Below, piece after piece: positions 35,858 to 44,598 of a stretch of 64,000 nucleotides of DNA. Within the stretch, counting starts at the first letter, position 1. The number at the start of each line of letters is the position of its first letter. Source of the DNA: Bradyrhizobium sp. CCGUVB4N (GTDB lineage: Bacteria; Pseudomonadota; Alphaproteobacteria; Rhizobiales; Xanthobacteraceae); the NCBI RefSeq assembly GCF_024199945.1, contig NZ_JANADP010000001.1, positions 9,071,001-9,135,000 of the forward strand, read 5' to 3'. The position numbers and the translations under genes were made by a program. The notes under the pieces were generated by a model. That model made no database searches, was not told where the DNA came from, and worked only from the letters and a program-made list of their open reading frames with translations.

Positions 35858-36226
35858 ATGCCCCAGATGCGTCCGCTCGACCCGAGCTTCCCGATCGACC
35901 GCCAGATCGCGCTCGACGCCGGCCCCGTGGTGCTGGTCAATTTGTTCACGCTGGATGCGGCGGATGAACAGAGCTTCCTGACGAGCTGGCAGGACGATGC
36001 GGCTTTCATGAAGCGGCAACCGGGCTTCATCTCGACCCAGCTCCACCGTGCCGTCGGCGACAGCCCGACCTATCTCAATTATGCGGTCTGGGAATCCAAC
36101 GCGCATTTCCGCGCGGCGTTCACGCACCCGGAATTCCGCGCGAAGATCGCGGTCTATCCGGCGTCGGCGGTGGCAAGCCCGCATCTGTTCCAGAAGGTCG
36201 CGGTACCCGGGGTCTGCGTGGCGTAG
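35858..36226 (+). CDS. Antibiotic biosynthesis monooxygenase (ABM) domain protein
   Basis: A 122-residue single-domain protein of the dimeric alpha-beta barrel (ABM) fold: VLVNLFTLDAADEQSFLTSWQDDAAFMKRQPGFISTQLH with LNYAVWESNAHFRAAF. Members are cofactor-free quinol monooxygenases, haem-degrading enzymes or stress proteins. It is divergent from the MarR gene and shares its operator region, so it is probably induced when the repressor binds a phenolic or toxic ligand. GGAGTG precedes the start. Confidence 0.82.
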   Translation: MPQMRPLDPSFPIDRQIALDAGPVVLVNLFTLDAADEQSFLTSWQDDAAFMKRQPGFISTQLHRAVGDSPTYLNYAVWESNAHFRAAFTHPEFRAKIAVYPASAVASPHLFQKVAVPGVCVA

Positions 36227-36242
36227 CCGCAAACGTAGGGTG

Positions 36243-37979
36243 TTAGCTTGCCGCGGGCAGCGCACTGTCCGGCGGCGGGCACCACGGGCGCTCGGCTGAC
36301 GCCAGCCCGATCAGGCGGCCCTGGATGTAGTCGCAGCCCCAGTCGCGCAGCATGTTGGCGGCCTCCTCGTCCTGCACCCATTCGGCGACGGTCTTGATGT
36401 CGAGGCGGCGGGCGAGGTCGATCAGGGTCTGCACGAAGGCGCGGTCGTCGGCGGAATGCGTGATGTTCTGGACGAAGGCGCCGTCGATCTTGACGATGTC
36501 CACGCCGAGCTTGCGCAAATTGCGGAACGAGGTGTAGCCGGCGCCGAAATCGTCGATCGCGATTCTGCTGCCGAAATTCTTGAGGCGGCTGACGAAGGCG
36601 CGGACGTCGTCGATGTCCTGGATCGCAACCGTCTCGGTGATCTCGACGATCAGCCGCTCGGCGACGCCGGGATGGGCGCGCATCAGCGATTCGATTCCGG
36701 CCCACCAATCGGGATCCATCGTGGTGTCAGGCGAGATGTTGAGGCTGAGGCGGATGTCGGGGGCGGCCGCGAGCTCGGCAACCACGAGCTCGAGCACGCG
36801 GTGATCGACCAGACGGATGAGGCCGAGCCGCTCGGCGACCGGAACGATGTCGGGCGCGAGCAGCACCTGGCCGTCGCCCTGGTCCATCCGCACCAGGCAT
36901 TCGTGGAACGCGCCCTCGCGCGTGGCAGCCGATACCACCGGCTCGTAAGCAAGCTTGATGCGCCGCTCGTTGAGCGCGGTGACGATCTCGTCGGTGACGC
37001 GAATGTTGACGCGGCGCTGCGCATCGCGCTCGGCATTCGGACGCCAGGTGGCGAACGAGCCGGCGCGACGGCGCTTGGCGGCATCCAGCGTCTCGTGGGC
37101 GCGGTTGATGGCCTCGTCGGTATTGCGGGCATAGCGCGGCAGGCTGACCGCACCGATCGAGACGGTGACCGAGACCGGGCCGGATCTGGTCGGCACCACC
37201 TCGTCACGGACGCCGGCGAGAAAGCGCTCCGCGGCAACGTTCATGTCGTCGACGGTGCAGTTCTTCAGGATGAGGCCGAACTTGTTGCCGGAGAACCGGC
37301 CGAGCACGTCACCACCGCGTAAACGCGCGCGAATGCGCTTGGCGACGTCGAGGATCACGGCATCGGCCACGTCGAAGCCGAAAGCGTCGTTGACGCGGGC
37401 AAGATGATCGATGCCGACCAACATGAAGGCTGCGGTCGAGCGGAAGCGGGTCGTTTCCTCGATCGCTTCGGCCAGCGCCGCGATCAGGTGAGAGCGATTG
37501 AGTTCGCTCGTGAGGGGATCAAGCCGGGCAAGCTTGGTCAGCTCCTCGTCACGGGCGCGCCGCTCATTGTTGATGCGGACAGAGCCGATCGCGCGCATTG
37601 GGCGGCCGTCGGCACCGGCGAACCAGCGGCCGGTCTCCTCGATCCAGACCACAGGATCGGAGGCGCTCATGCGCACGCCATATTCGACCCGGTAGGGCGT
37701 GCCGTCGGTGCCGTGCACGGGAGATGTCTGCGCCAGCGCCGCGCTCCGCGCCGTCTGCGCGGGCTCGATCAGCCTGGCGAACTCGGCGCCGGTCGCGAGG
37801 CGCTCGGCGGGAATGCCGGGAAAGATGGCGCCGACCTGCTCGCCCCAGACAATGGCGTCGCTCGCGATATCCCAGACGAACACGGCCTGACCGAGAGCGG
37901 CCAGGATTTCGGAGGCTTGCGGCAATGCGGGGGTCAAAAGCGCCTCGTTTCGGGACAGCGGTGAGTCCTGAGCCGGCAC
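36243..37979 (-). CDS. Degenerate GGDEF / EAL protein
   Basis: A 578-residue protein with an N-terminal PAS-like segment (about residues 22-140), a GGDEF domain whose signature reads FSGNKF instead of GGDEF (no cyclase activity expected), and an EAL domain with ECL in place of EAL. EAL metal ligands appear kept (first Glu, NIS Asn, EITET, DDFG, VKID), but the late AEGVE motif reads AEWVQ. It may be a weak phosphodiesterase or a cyclic-di-GMP effector. It ends 16 bases from the converging ABM gene. Confidence 0.85.
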   Translation of the reverse strand: MPAQDSPLSRNEALLTPALPQASEILAALGQAVFVWDIASDAIVWGEQVGAIFPGIPAERLATGAEFARLIEPAQTARSAALAQTSPVHGTDGTPYRVEYGVRMSASDPVVWIEETGRWFAGADGRPMRAIGSVRINNERRARDEELTKLARLDPLTSELNRSHLIAALAEAIEETTRFRSTAAFMLVGIDHLARVNDAFGFDVADAVILDVAKRIRARLRGGDVLGRFSGNKFGLILKNCTVDDMNVAAERFLAGVRDEVVPTRSGPVSVTVSIGAVSLPRYARNTDEAINRAHETLDAAKRRRAGSFATWRPNAERDAQRRVNIRVTDEIVTALNERRIKLAYEPVVSAATREGAFHECLVRMDQGDGQVLLAPDIVPVAERLGLIRLVDHRVLELVVAELAAAPDIRLSLNISPDTTMDPDWWAGIESLMRAHPGVAERLIVEITETVAIQDIDDVRAFVSRLKNFGSRIAIDDFGAGYTSFRNLRKLGVDIVKIDGAFVQNITHSADDRAFVQTLIDLARRLDIKTVAEWVQDEEAANMLRDWGCDYIQGRLIGLASAERPWCPPPDSALPAAS

Positions 37980-38156
37980 AGAATACGGCCAGATTCGCCC
38001 TCGACCCTAGGCAAAGTTCATAAACAATTTGGAAACCACGTTTCCGGACGCCCTGGAACGGAATAGGCTCGACCGGCATAGGCCTTGCGAGACCATCACA
38101 TGCACCGGCGCGAGCGTCCCAAAACGCGCCAGTTCAACCGGATCAGCGGTGTTGCG

Positions 38157-38417
38157 ATGGTGAATGCGGACCAGATCGAAGAGACAACGCGGGAAGCGAG
38201 TACCGCGCTGGTACCGCTGACGCCCGTTTTGCAGTTGGTCCGCAAGGTACCGCTGACGCGCCCCGATCCGAGCTTCGTCACCCAGCTGATCGCCAATGCC
38301 GAGCACCTGCCTCAGGCAAGCCGGCTACGTCGCGGCTCGTCCGAGGACGCGCGCATGGCCTATGGCGGCAAATGCCCGCTTCCCAGCGTCACCTCACGCA
38401 CGCGTCAGGTCGCGTAA
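38157..38417 (+). CDS. Small hypothetical protein
   Basis: An 86-residue protein with no recognised domain. The stretch RPDPSFVTQLIANAEHLPQ followed by an Arg-rich RLRRGSSEDARMAY looks like a conserved small rhizobial protein, which I recall only loosely. In-frame starts at 38100 (ATG) and 38085 (TTG) are possible; none has a strong ribosome binding site. It ends six bases from the converging membrane-protein gene. Function unknown. Confidence 0.5.
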   Translation: MVNADQIEETTREASTALVPLTPVLQLVRKVPLTRPDPSFVTQLIANAEHLPQASRLRRGSSEDARMAYGGKCPLPSVTSRTRQVA

Positions 38418-38423
38418 CGCCGA

Positions 38424-39146
38424 TCAGCGTGGCTCTTCAGGCGAGGGCGGCGTGCCGTTGCCCGGCTGCAAATGCGGCGAGGGAATTTCCGGCGACGGCA
38501 TGATGCCCGGCTTCGGCGCGGGATGATCCATCAGAACGGATTCGGCAACCGATTGCGCCGAGGGCGCGGGCGGCGGTTCAGGCTGCGGTGCGGGCACGGG
38601 ATTGAGCTTCGGCTCGAACACTGTTGCCGGCGGCGGCGCCTCGGCCTGACGCTTCGACTTGCGCGGCACCGCCACCGTCTCCGCAGCGACATAGGTGATA
38701 CGGCGGCGCGTGCGCTGGGCGATGCCGCCGAGGAAATCGGCCATCGCGAGCAACACCAGCAGGAAGTAGGTGGAGTTGCCGAATTTGGGCCACATCACGA
38801 ATTCGGCCGCGGCCGCACCGAACAGGATCAGCGACAGCAGGTGATCCATCAGGAACTTTGCGCCGGGCCGCGCGCCCTTGACCACTTCGAGCAGCAGCAA
38901 CAGCACGCCGAGCGCCAGCAGGAGATCGGCGAGCGTCACCGGCCAGGTCTCGCCGGTGATCATCGGCACCTTGAACAGCACGTCCGAGAAGGACACGCTG
39001 GGCATCAGGAAGGCGATGATGTTGTAGACCGCGAGCGGAATCAGAAGCAGCGGGAAACCGACCATCGGCAAAGCGCCTTCTCGATCAATATGTTCGGGCA
39101 AGACAATGCGACGGCGAAGCATTTGCTCCGCCGCCGTCACCGTCAT
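38424..39146 (-). CDS. Hypothetical inner-membrane protein with Pro-rich tail
   Basis: A 240-residue protein. Four hydrophobic helices (about residues 28-48, 72-86, 100-118 and 124-140) are followed by an 85-residue cytoplasmic or periplasmic tail rich in proline and alanine (PAPQPEPPPAPSAQ). No named family was recognised. It follows rpmF in the same direction but is separated from it by a hairpin, so it probably has a separate or attenuated supply of transcript. Confidence 0.75.
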   Translation of the reverse strand: MTVTAAEQMLRRRIVLPEHIDREGALPMVGFPLLLIPLAVYNIIAFLMPSVSFSDVLFKVPMITGETWPVTLADLLLALGVLLLLLEVVKGARPGAKFLMDHLLSLILFGAAAAEFVMWPKFGNSTYFLLVLLAMADFLGGIAQRTRRRITYVAAETVAVPRKSKRQAEAPPPATVFEPKLNPVPAPQPEPPPAPSAQSVAESVLMDHPAPKPGIMPSPEIPSPHLQPGNGTPPSPEEPR

Positions 39147-39166
39147 ATCTCATGGATTGGCCGAAA

Positions 39167-39209
39167 TCAGGCAGGTCACGTCATCCTGATTGAGGATAAC
39201 CCTGCCTGA
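39167..39209 (-). terminator. Hairpin downstream of rpmF
   Basis: Perfect 9-bp arms TCAGGCAGG (39167-39175) and CCTGCCTGA (39201-39209), with an inner ATCCT/AGGAT stem (39183-39187 with 39193-39197). It starts nine bases after the rpmF stop. Only three T residues follow on the minus strand, so termination may be partial. Confidence 0.6.
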
Positions 39210-39217
39210 GAAGAGTC

Positions 39218-39400
39218 TCAGGACTCTTTCTTCTTCAGGACCTGACGGCCCTTGTACATGCCGGTCTTGAGGTCGAGATGATGCGGACGACGGAGCTCGC
39301 CGGAGTCCTTGTCTTCCACATAGGTCGGCTTCTTGATGGCGTCTGCCGAGCGGCGCATGCCACGGCGCGACGGCGAAGTTTTTCGTCTCGGAACGGCCAT
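39218..39400 (-). CDS. rpmF: 50S ribosomal protein L32
   Basis: A 60-residue basic protein that starts MAVPRRKTSPSRRGMRRS, the near-universal L32 N-terminus, followed by rhizobial-type PTYVEDKDSGELRRPHHLDLKTGMYKGRQVL. It lacks the CxxC zinc pairs of some L32 forms, as expected for the C-minus type. GAGGA precedes the ATG by about seven bases. It lies downstream of mtgA in the same direction. Confidence 0.97.
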   Translation of the reverse strand: MAVPRRKTSPSRRGMRRSADAIKKPTYVEDKDSGELRRPHHLDLKTGMYKGRQVLKKKES

Positions 39401-39570
39401 TTCAATATCCTCTAGGGATTGGTGTTCATCCGGGCATCGTCCGCGAAGGGACGGCTCAGCACCCGCAAACCGAGGCGAGCTGAATGCCGATCAAGGCCGG
39501 GCTTATAGAGGAAGGCTGGCCGTAAATCTAGGGTTCTGGGACGGAAAATGCGCCCGAAAAGGGCCCGAAA

Positions 39571-40245
39571 TCAGCGATTTTCCCGCCAGCACGTCAAAAG
39601 CGAGGAGGCCTGTGCCCTCGCCACATAGGTCCCGGCCAGCCGCCGGACGCCCGGTCCCGGGGTCCTGGCGCTGCGTTTGACCGGATTCGGCAGGATCGAG
39701 GCCAAAAGGGCCGCTTCCCGGGGCGAGAGGTTGGCAGCCGACTTGCCGAAGGCGTAGGCGCTGCCCGCCTCCACCCCAAACTGGCCCTGCGGGCCGAGCT
39801 CGGCGATGTTAAGGTAAATTTCCAGGATCCGCGGCTTGGGCAGCACGAAATCGATCCAGAGCGCCAGCGGGAATTCCAGCGCCTTGCGGACGAAATCGCG
39901 TCCCTGCCAGAGGAACAGGTTTTTCGCGACCTGCTGGGTGATGGTGGAGGCACCGCGGAACGGCGTCCCGTCCTCCTTGGCGTCGTCGATGGCCTCGCGC
40001 AGCGCGCCCCAGTCGATGCCGTGGTGCTTGCAGAAATGGGCGTCCTCGGCCGCCACGACCGAGCGAGGCACATATGGCGACATCGCCGCCAGATCGATCC
40101 ATTCCCGATGCATCGGCGCGCCCGTCAGCGAGCGCCAGGCCATCAGCGTCGAAACCGGATGGCCGGCGCGGTAGAATGGCGCGATCACATAGGGCGCCAG
40201 CATCGCGACCACGACCATCACCAGCAGGATTTTGACGACGCGCAA
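39571..40245 (-). CDS. mtgA: Monofunctional peptidoglycan glycosyltransferase
   Basis: A 224-residue family GT51 enzyme that polymerises lipid II glycan chains at the periplasmic face. It has an N-terminal transmembrane helix (VVKILLVMVVVAMLAPYV). Motif 1 is VAAEDAHFCKHHGIDWGALREA (catalytic Glu), motif 2 GASTITQQVAKNLFL, motif 3 RKALEFPLALWID and motif 4 KPRILEIYLNIAELG. The TTG at 40245 is chosen because GGAAAGG lies five bases upstream and places the helix at the N-terminus; the open frame runs further upstream without features. No transpeptidase domain. Confidence 0.92.
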   Translation of the reverse strand: MRVVKILLVMVVVAMLAPYVIAPFYRAGHPVSTLMAWRSLTGAPMHREWIDLAAMSPYVPRSVVAAEDAHFCKHHGIDWGALREAIDDAKEDGTPFRGASTITQQVAKNLFLWQGRDFVRKALEFPLALWIDFVLPKPRILEIYLNIAELGPQGQFGVEAGSAYAFGKSAANLSPREAALLASILPNPVKRSARTPGPGVRRLAGTYVARAQASSLLTCWRENR

Positions 40246-40406
40246 ATCGACCTTTCCGGCGCAAATTGAAACCTGGCCGCGAATCCCGCCATTAAGTCTG
40301 TGATAATTCGGGCCTTTTCCAGCACTTTTTAGGCCTTCCAAACGATTGACTGGGGCCGGCTCATAAAGGATTGTCCCGCCGAATTTTAGTTCTGGAGCCT
40401 TTCTTG

Positions 40407-41330
40407 ATGACCGGCACGTCCCCGTCCGATTTCGCCAAACGCCTGGACAAGACCGCTGATGACACCGAAGCCCTGCTCGGGCGCCTCCTGTCGGACGACA
40501 TCCTGCACGATGAGATCGCCCGTCCCAAGCGACTGATGGACGCAATGCGCTATTCGAGCCTGAATGGCGGCAAGCGCCTGCGGCCGTTCCTGGTGGTCGA
40601 GAGCGCGGCCGTGTTCGGCGTTCCCCGCGAAGCGGCGCTGCTCGTGGGTGCCGCGCTCGAGTGTATCCACTGCTATTCGCTGATCCATGACGATCTGCCG
40701 GCAATGGACAATTCGGACCTGCGCCGTGGCCGCCCCACCCTGCACAAGCACACCGACGACGCCACCGCGATCCTCGCCGGCGACGGCCTTCTGACGATCG
40801 CCTTCGACATCGTCACCCGCGACGAGATCCATCGCGACGCCAATGTGCGGTTGCTGTTGACGCGCGCGCTGGCGCGCTGCGCCGGCATCGGCGGCATGGT
40901 CGGCGGCCAGATCCTCGATCTCGCCGGCGAAGGCCGTTTTGGCGGCAACGAGCCGATCGATGTCGCCCGTATTCAGCAGATGAAGACCGGCGCGCTGCTG
41001 CGCTATGGCTGCATCGCCGGCGCGATTCTCGGCCAGGCCTCGCAGAAAGAATACCAGGCGCTCGACGATTACGGCCGTGCGCTCGGTGAAGCCTTCCAGA
41101 TCGCCGACGATCTGCTCGACGTCGAGGGCGATGCGGCAGCGCTCGGCAAGCCGGCCGGCGCCGATGCCGCGCTCGGCAAGACCACTTTCGTCACCCAGCT
41201 CGGCATCGAAGGCGCCAAGCAGCGCGTGCGGGATCTGCTCGCCCGCGCCGACAGCGCGGTCTCGATCTTCGGCGATCGCGCCGCCGTGCTGCAGGCCGCA
41301 GCGCGCTTCGTCGCCGAACGCAAGAACTGA
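40407..41330 (+). CDS. Polyprenyl synthetase (farnesyl/geranylgeranyl diphosphate synthase)
   Basis: A 307-residue trans-prenyltransferase that condenses isopentenyl diphosphate onto an allylic primer. The first aspartate-rich motif is IHDDLPAMDNSDLRRG (the bacterial DDxxxxD form), the second is IADDLLDVEGD, and NGGKRLRP lies near the N-terminus. It resembles IspA-type farnesyl diphosphate synthases; product length cannot be settled by eye. The ATG at 40407 has GGAG upstream. It diverges from mtgA. Confidence 0.9.
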   Translation: MTGTSPSDFAKRLDKTADDTEALLGRLLSDDILHDEIARPKRLMDAMRYSSLNGGKRLRPFLVVESAAVFGVPREAALLVGAALECIHCYSLIHDDLPAMDNSDLRRGRPTLHKHTDDATAILAGDGLLTIAFDIVTRDEIHRDANVRLLLTRALARCAGIGGMVGGQILDLAGEGRFGGNEPIDVARIQQMKTGALLRYGCIAGAILGQASQKEYQALDDYGRALGEAFQIADDLLDVEGDAAALGKPAGADAALGKTTFVTQLGIEGAKQRVRDLLARADSAVSIFGDRAAVLQAAARFVAERKN

Positions 41331-41339
41331 CGCGTATCG

Positions 41340-42029
41340 ATGGCGGCCGAGGGCAAAGAAGACCCCGTCCTCGTCCGCTTCCGCCAGATGTCGCGGCCCA
41401 TGCGGCTGATCTACGCGCGGCCGCGGACCTTCATCTCGCTCGGCGTCGGCATCCTCGTCTGCCTGCTCGTCCCCGGTTCGAACCGGCTGGTAACGCGGCT
41501 GCTGTTCGGCTGGGATGCGCTGATCGCGGTCTATCTCGTGCTGGTCTACAGCATGATGTTGTGCAACGACCATCAGCACATCCGCCGTAGCGCCGCGATG
41601 CAGGACGACGGCCGCTTCGTGATCCTGCTGGTGACGGCGATCGGCGCATTCGCCAGCATTGCCGCGATCGTCTCCGAGCTCGGCACGCCGCACCGTGGCG
41701 CCGCGGAGCTGACGATCGCGATCGCGACCATCGCGCTGTCCTGGGCCGCCGTGCACACCACCTTCGCGTTGCACTACGCCCATGATTATTACCGCCATCC
41801 GGCGGGCGGATTGCAGTTTCCGAGCGGCGACAAGGAAGATCACGCCGACTATTGGGACTTCGTCTACTTCTCGTTCGTGATCGGCATGACCGCGCAGGTC
41901 TCCGATGTCGGCATCACCGACAAGACCATCCGCCGCACCGCTACGGCGCATGGCATCGTGTCCTTCATCTACAACACGGCGCTGCTGGCGCTGACGGTGA
42001 ACATCGCGGCGAGCGCGATTGCGACGTGA
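41340..42029 (+). CDS. DUF1345 membrane protein
   Basis: A 229-residue inner-membrane protein with about five helices. The family segments are visible: HQHIRRSAAMQDDGRFVILL, TTFALHYAHDYY and DYWDFVYFSFVIGMTAQVSDVGITD. Function of the family is unknown. It begins nine bases after the prenyl synthase stop, so the two are probably co-transcribed, although no functional link is known. Confidence 0.9.
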   Translation: MAAEGKEDPVLVRFRQMSRPMRLIYARPRTFISLGVGILVCLLVPGSNRLVTRLLFGWDALIAVYLVLVYSMMLCNDHQHIRRSAAMQDDGRFVILLVTAIGAFASIAAIVSELGTPHRGAAELTIAIATIALSWAAVHTTFALHYAHDYYRHPAGGLQFPSGDKEDHADYWDFVYFSFVIGMTAQVSDVGITDKTIRRTATAHGIVSFIYNTALLALTVNIAASAIAT

Positions 42030-42036
42030 TCCCCGC

Positions 42037-42067
42037 GACATTGTCCCGGCTTCGCCGGAACGATGTC
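42037..42067. terminator. Hairpin between convergent genes
   Basis: Near-perfect inverted repeat GACATTGTCCCGGC-TTC-GCCGGAACGATGTC in the 54-base gap between the DUF1345 and caspase-like genes. There is no T-run on either side, so a role as a bidirectional mRNA end is only suggested. Confidence 0.45.
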
Positions 42068-42083
42068 AGGGGGAGCAGCGCTC

Positions 42084-43892
42084 TCAGTTGCAGACCTCGG
42101 CATTGGCATCAACGTGAGGGCCGCCGCCACCGCGATACACGAGGTGGCAGCCGGGCTTGACCGGACGGCAGAGCAGGTCGTTGCAGAAAATCTGTCCCCC
42201 GCCGCCCGAGGCGCGACCCGCGCCGGCTGCAGCGATGCCGCCTGCCGCTCCAGCGGCCGCGCCACCGGACTGACGACGCTGCCGCGCGGGACGATCATCG
42301 CCGTCGTCTCGCTTGGCCGTTGCAGGCTTGGCCGGCTTGGCGGCACGCTGCTTCTCGCATTCATTGTCGTCGTTCAGCACATAGCCGTCGCCGCAGACGA
42401 TCTTGGTGCACTTGTCACCGTCGGGCTTGAAGCCGTGATCGCAAACCAGCGGGCAGACGCGGGACTGCTTTGACTTGACCGTGTCGAGCGCATCCGTGCT
42501 TGCGACCTTCACGTCGAGCTTGGTGCCGGCATAGCGGTTGAACTGCGACAGCGACCGCTGCGAGGACGTGCTCCAATTGCCGTCAGCCTGACCGGAGAAA
42601 CAGCCGACGCGGCCAAGCTCGGTCTGCACCGAGCGACTGAGATCGGCCGGCGTGGCAGTCGGCGTCAGCGCGGCGACATTGGTGCCGGCAGGGCTCGCCG
42701 TGCTGGCCGGCGCAGCGCTCGGTGCCGTGGCGGCGAGATTGACGCGCTGCTGCTCGGCGGCCGCAGCCTGCTGCTGTGCCTGCTCCTTGGCCTTCTGCGC
42801 GGCAAGCTGGGCCTGCTCGGCGGCCTTCGCGTCGGCAACAGCCTTGGCCTGGGCATCTTTCTGGGCCCCGAGGGCGGCGAGACGGTCGCGTTCGGCGTCG
42901 GCCTGCTTCGCCTTCTCGATCGCCGCCGCATGAGCCTGCTCGGCCTGGATCTTGTCGAGCTGAAGCTTGGCAAGGTTCGCATAGAAGCCGTCCGGGTGCT
43001 GGGCCAGGAAGGCCTCCCACGCCGGCTTGTTGCCGACCTGGAGCGCGAGCTCGTAGTCGCGGCGCATATCGGCCTGCGGATTCACGACGGGCGCGACCGC
43101 GGCCACGGGCGCGGCTTTCACCGGCACCAGCGGCACGTCTTCGCCGCCGAGCGAACCGTAAACGAACGGCTCCTGCTTGTTGCCGGTCGATTTGAGCACG
43201 TCGTCGCGCACGAAACCGAAGGCGCGGCGAACGTCGAGGCCCGGCGTCGTCAGATGCTTCGACAGCGCGATCGTGAACGGGCTGTTGGCGCCGTCGCCAT
43301 CCTGCGCCGTGAAGCCGGCCTTGGCAGAATAGGCGATCAGCGTATTGGAGCTGGTCGGCTCGACCTGGGCCAGGCCACGGCCGATGCCGCGGGAGGCCAA
43401 CGTGCGCTTCATGGTCCTGCCGAACGGATTGTCCCGGCAGGCATCGAGGATCACTAGGCGAAGCTGCTTCGCCGGCTCGACTGCGACCAGAACGCGATCG
43501 AGCGAGAGCGCCTCGTCATAGACATCGGTGTCGCGCTCGAGTTTGGCATCGACCGGAATCAGATAGTTGGAGCCTTCGACCTCGATGCCGTGGCCGGCAT
43601 AGTAGACGACGGCGATATCGGCATCGCGGGTTGAATCAGCGAAGTCGCGCAGCACGCGCCGCGTGTCGAGCGCGGTCAGATCGTGACGCGAATCGACGAC
43701 ATCGAAGCCGGCATCCTTCAGCGTCTTCGCCATCACCGAACCGTCATTGACGGGATTGGCGAGCGAGGGCGCGTGCTGATAGGCCGAGTTGGCGAGCACC
43801 AGCGCGACGCGCTTTCCGGCGAAGGCGGGCCCGGCGCCGAACATCAGCGCGATGGCGAGGAGAAACGGGCAAAGTCTGAAAAAATTGCGCAT
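42084..43892 (-). CDS. Caspase-family (peptidase C14) protein, exported
   Basis: A 602-residue protein. A signal peptide (to about residue 25, FAG) precedes a caspase/metacaspase p20 domain with the catalytic His101 (YYAGHG) and Cys152 (LDACRDNPF). An alpha-helical, Ala/Gln/Lys-rich segment (about residues 290-385) links to a region with a peptidoglycan-binding-like repeat (VQTELGRVGCFSGQADGNW). A cysteine-rich segment with VCGDGYVLNDDNECE follows, then a Gly/Ala-rich C-terminus. The protease probably acts in the periplasm; its substrate is unknown. Confidence 0.88.
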   Translation of the reverse strand: MRNFFRLCPFLLAIALMFGAGPAFAGKRVALVLANSAYQHAPSLANPVNDGSVMAKTLKDAGFDVVDSRHDLTALDTRRVLRDFADSTRDADIAVVYYAGHGIEVEGSNYLIPVDAKLERDTDVYDEALSLDRVLVAVEPAKQLRLVILDACRDNPFGRTMKRTLASRGIGRGLAQVEPTSSNTLIAYSAKAGFTAQDGDGANSPFTIALSKHLTTPGLDVRRAFGFVRDDVLKSTGNKQEPFVYGSLGGEDVPLVPVKAAPVAAVAPVVNPQADMRRDYELALQVGNKPAWEAFLAQHPDGFYANLAKLQLDKIQAEQAHAAAIEKAKQADAERDRLAALGAQKDAQAKAVADAKAAEQAQLAAQKAKEQAQQQAAAAEQQRVNLAATAPSAAPASTASPAGTNVAALTPTATPADLSRSVQTELGRVGCFSGQADGNWSTSSQRSLSQFNRYAGTKLDVKVASTDALDTVKSKQSRVCPLVCDHGFKPDGDKCTKIVCGDGYVLNDDNECEKQRAAKPAKPATAKRDDGDDRPARQRRQSGGAAAGAAGGIAAAGAGRASGGGGQIFCNDLLCRPVKPGCHLVYRGGGGPHVDANAEVCN

Positions 43893-44074
43893 GACACGAC
43901 TTCCAGGAATTCGGGGCAGTTCACACCCTCAGGGACAGCCTTAGCAAAATCCAGCGCCCGCGCTTGTGATGGAGGTCACGAAGACCGCGGCGGCGACCAG
44001 CCGAGGAACCTCTTTCATTAGTCGCACCAGGCGGTTGACGGTTCGCCGCCGAAATGCGCGCGGGCCGGCGCTCC

Positions 44075-44503
44075 CTAGCCATCCCCGATATGCCCCCGGT
44101 ATTGCGGCAGGTCGTCCGTGATCTCGTGCCACGGCGCCTTGGAGCCCACGAAAATATGGGCGCTGGGGCGGATCGAGGGGGCATCGACCAGGGTTCCCAT
44201 GGCGACATGGGCCCATTTTCCTTGGCGGACCCGGGAATAGAGCAGCGACCCGCAGCGGGCGCAGTGCGCGTCATGAGTGGTATCGTCCCCGTAGATCATC
44301 CGCTGATCCTCGCCCGCAACGAGGCGGAGCTGGCTGTATTCGACGCCGGCGAACGGCTTGAAGGCGGAACCGGTGGTCCGGCGGCAGTTCGAGCAGTGGC
44401 AGTTCAGCGCATAGGAAAACGCGTCCGCCACCTCGTAGCGGACAGCGCGGCAATAACATTCGCCGACAAGGATGCGAGCGTTCGATTTTTCTGATCCGGT
44501 CAT
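44075..44503 (-). CDS. GFA-family (Mss4-like) protein
   Basis: A 142-residue zinc protein of the glutathione-dependent formaldehyde-activating (GFA/CENP-V) fold. Its cysteine pattern is complete: GECYCRAVRYEV, NCHCSNCRRTTGSAFKPFAG and HCARCGSLLY. Most members bind zinc and have unproven function. The ATG at 44503 has AGGG seven bases upstream; an ATG at 44539 lacks a ribosome binding site. Confidence 0.88.
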   Translation of the reverse strand: MTGSEKSNARILVGECYCRAVRYEVADAFSYALNCHCSNCRRTTGSAFKPFAGVEYSQLRLVAGEDQRMIYGDDTTHDAHCARCGSLLYSRVRQGKWAHVAMGTLVDAPSIRPSAHIFVGSKAPWHEITDDLPQYRGHIGDG

Positions 44504-44598
44504 GACGGTGCCCTGGCACAAATTGCGGAGGACACCCATAGCGCAATTCGATGCGTACCACTAAGTTCGCGGCGCGCCATCATTCAAAGGGATGACCC

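Noticed and set aside
43941..44018. 25-residue minus-strand peptide starting MKEVPRLVAAAVFVTS
   Set aside because: Looks faintly like a signal peptide but has no ribosome binding site support, no continuation and no homology I recognise.
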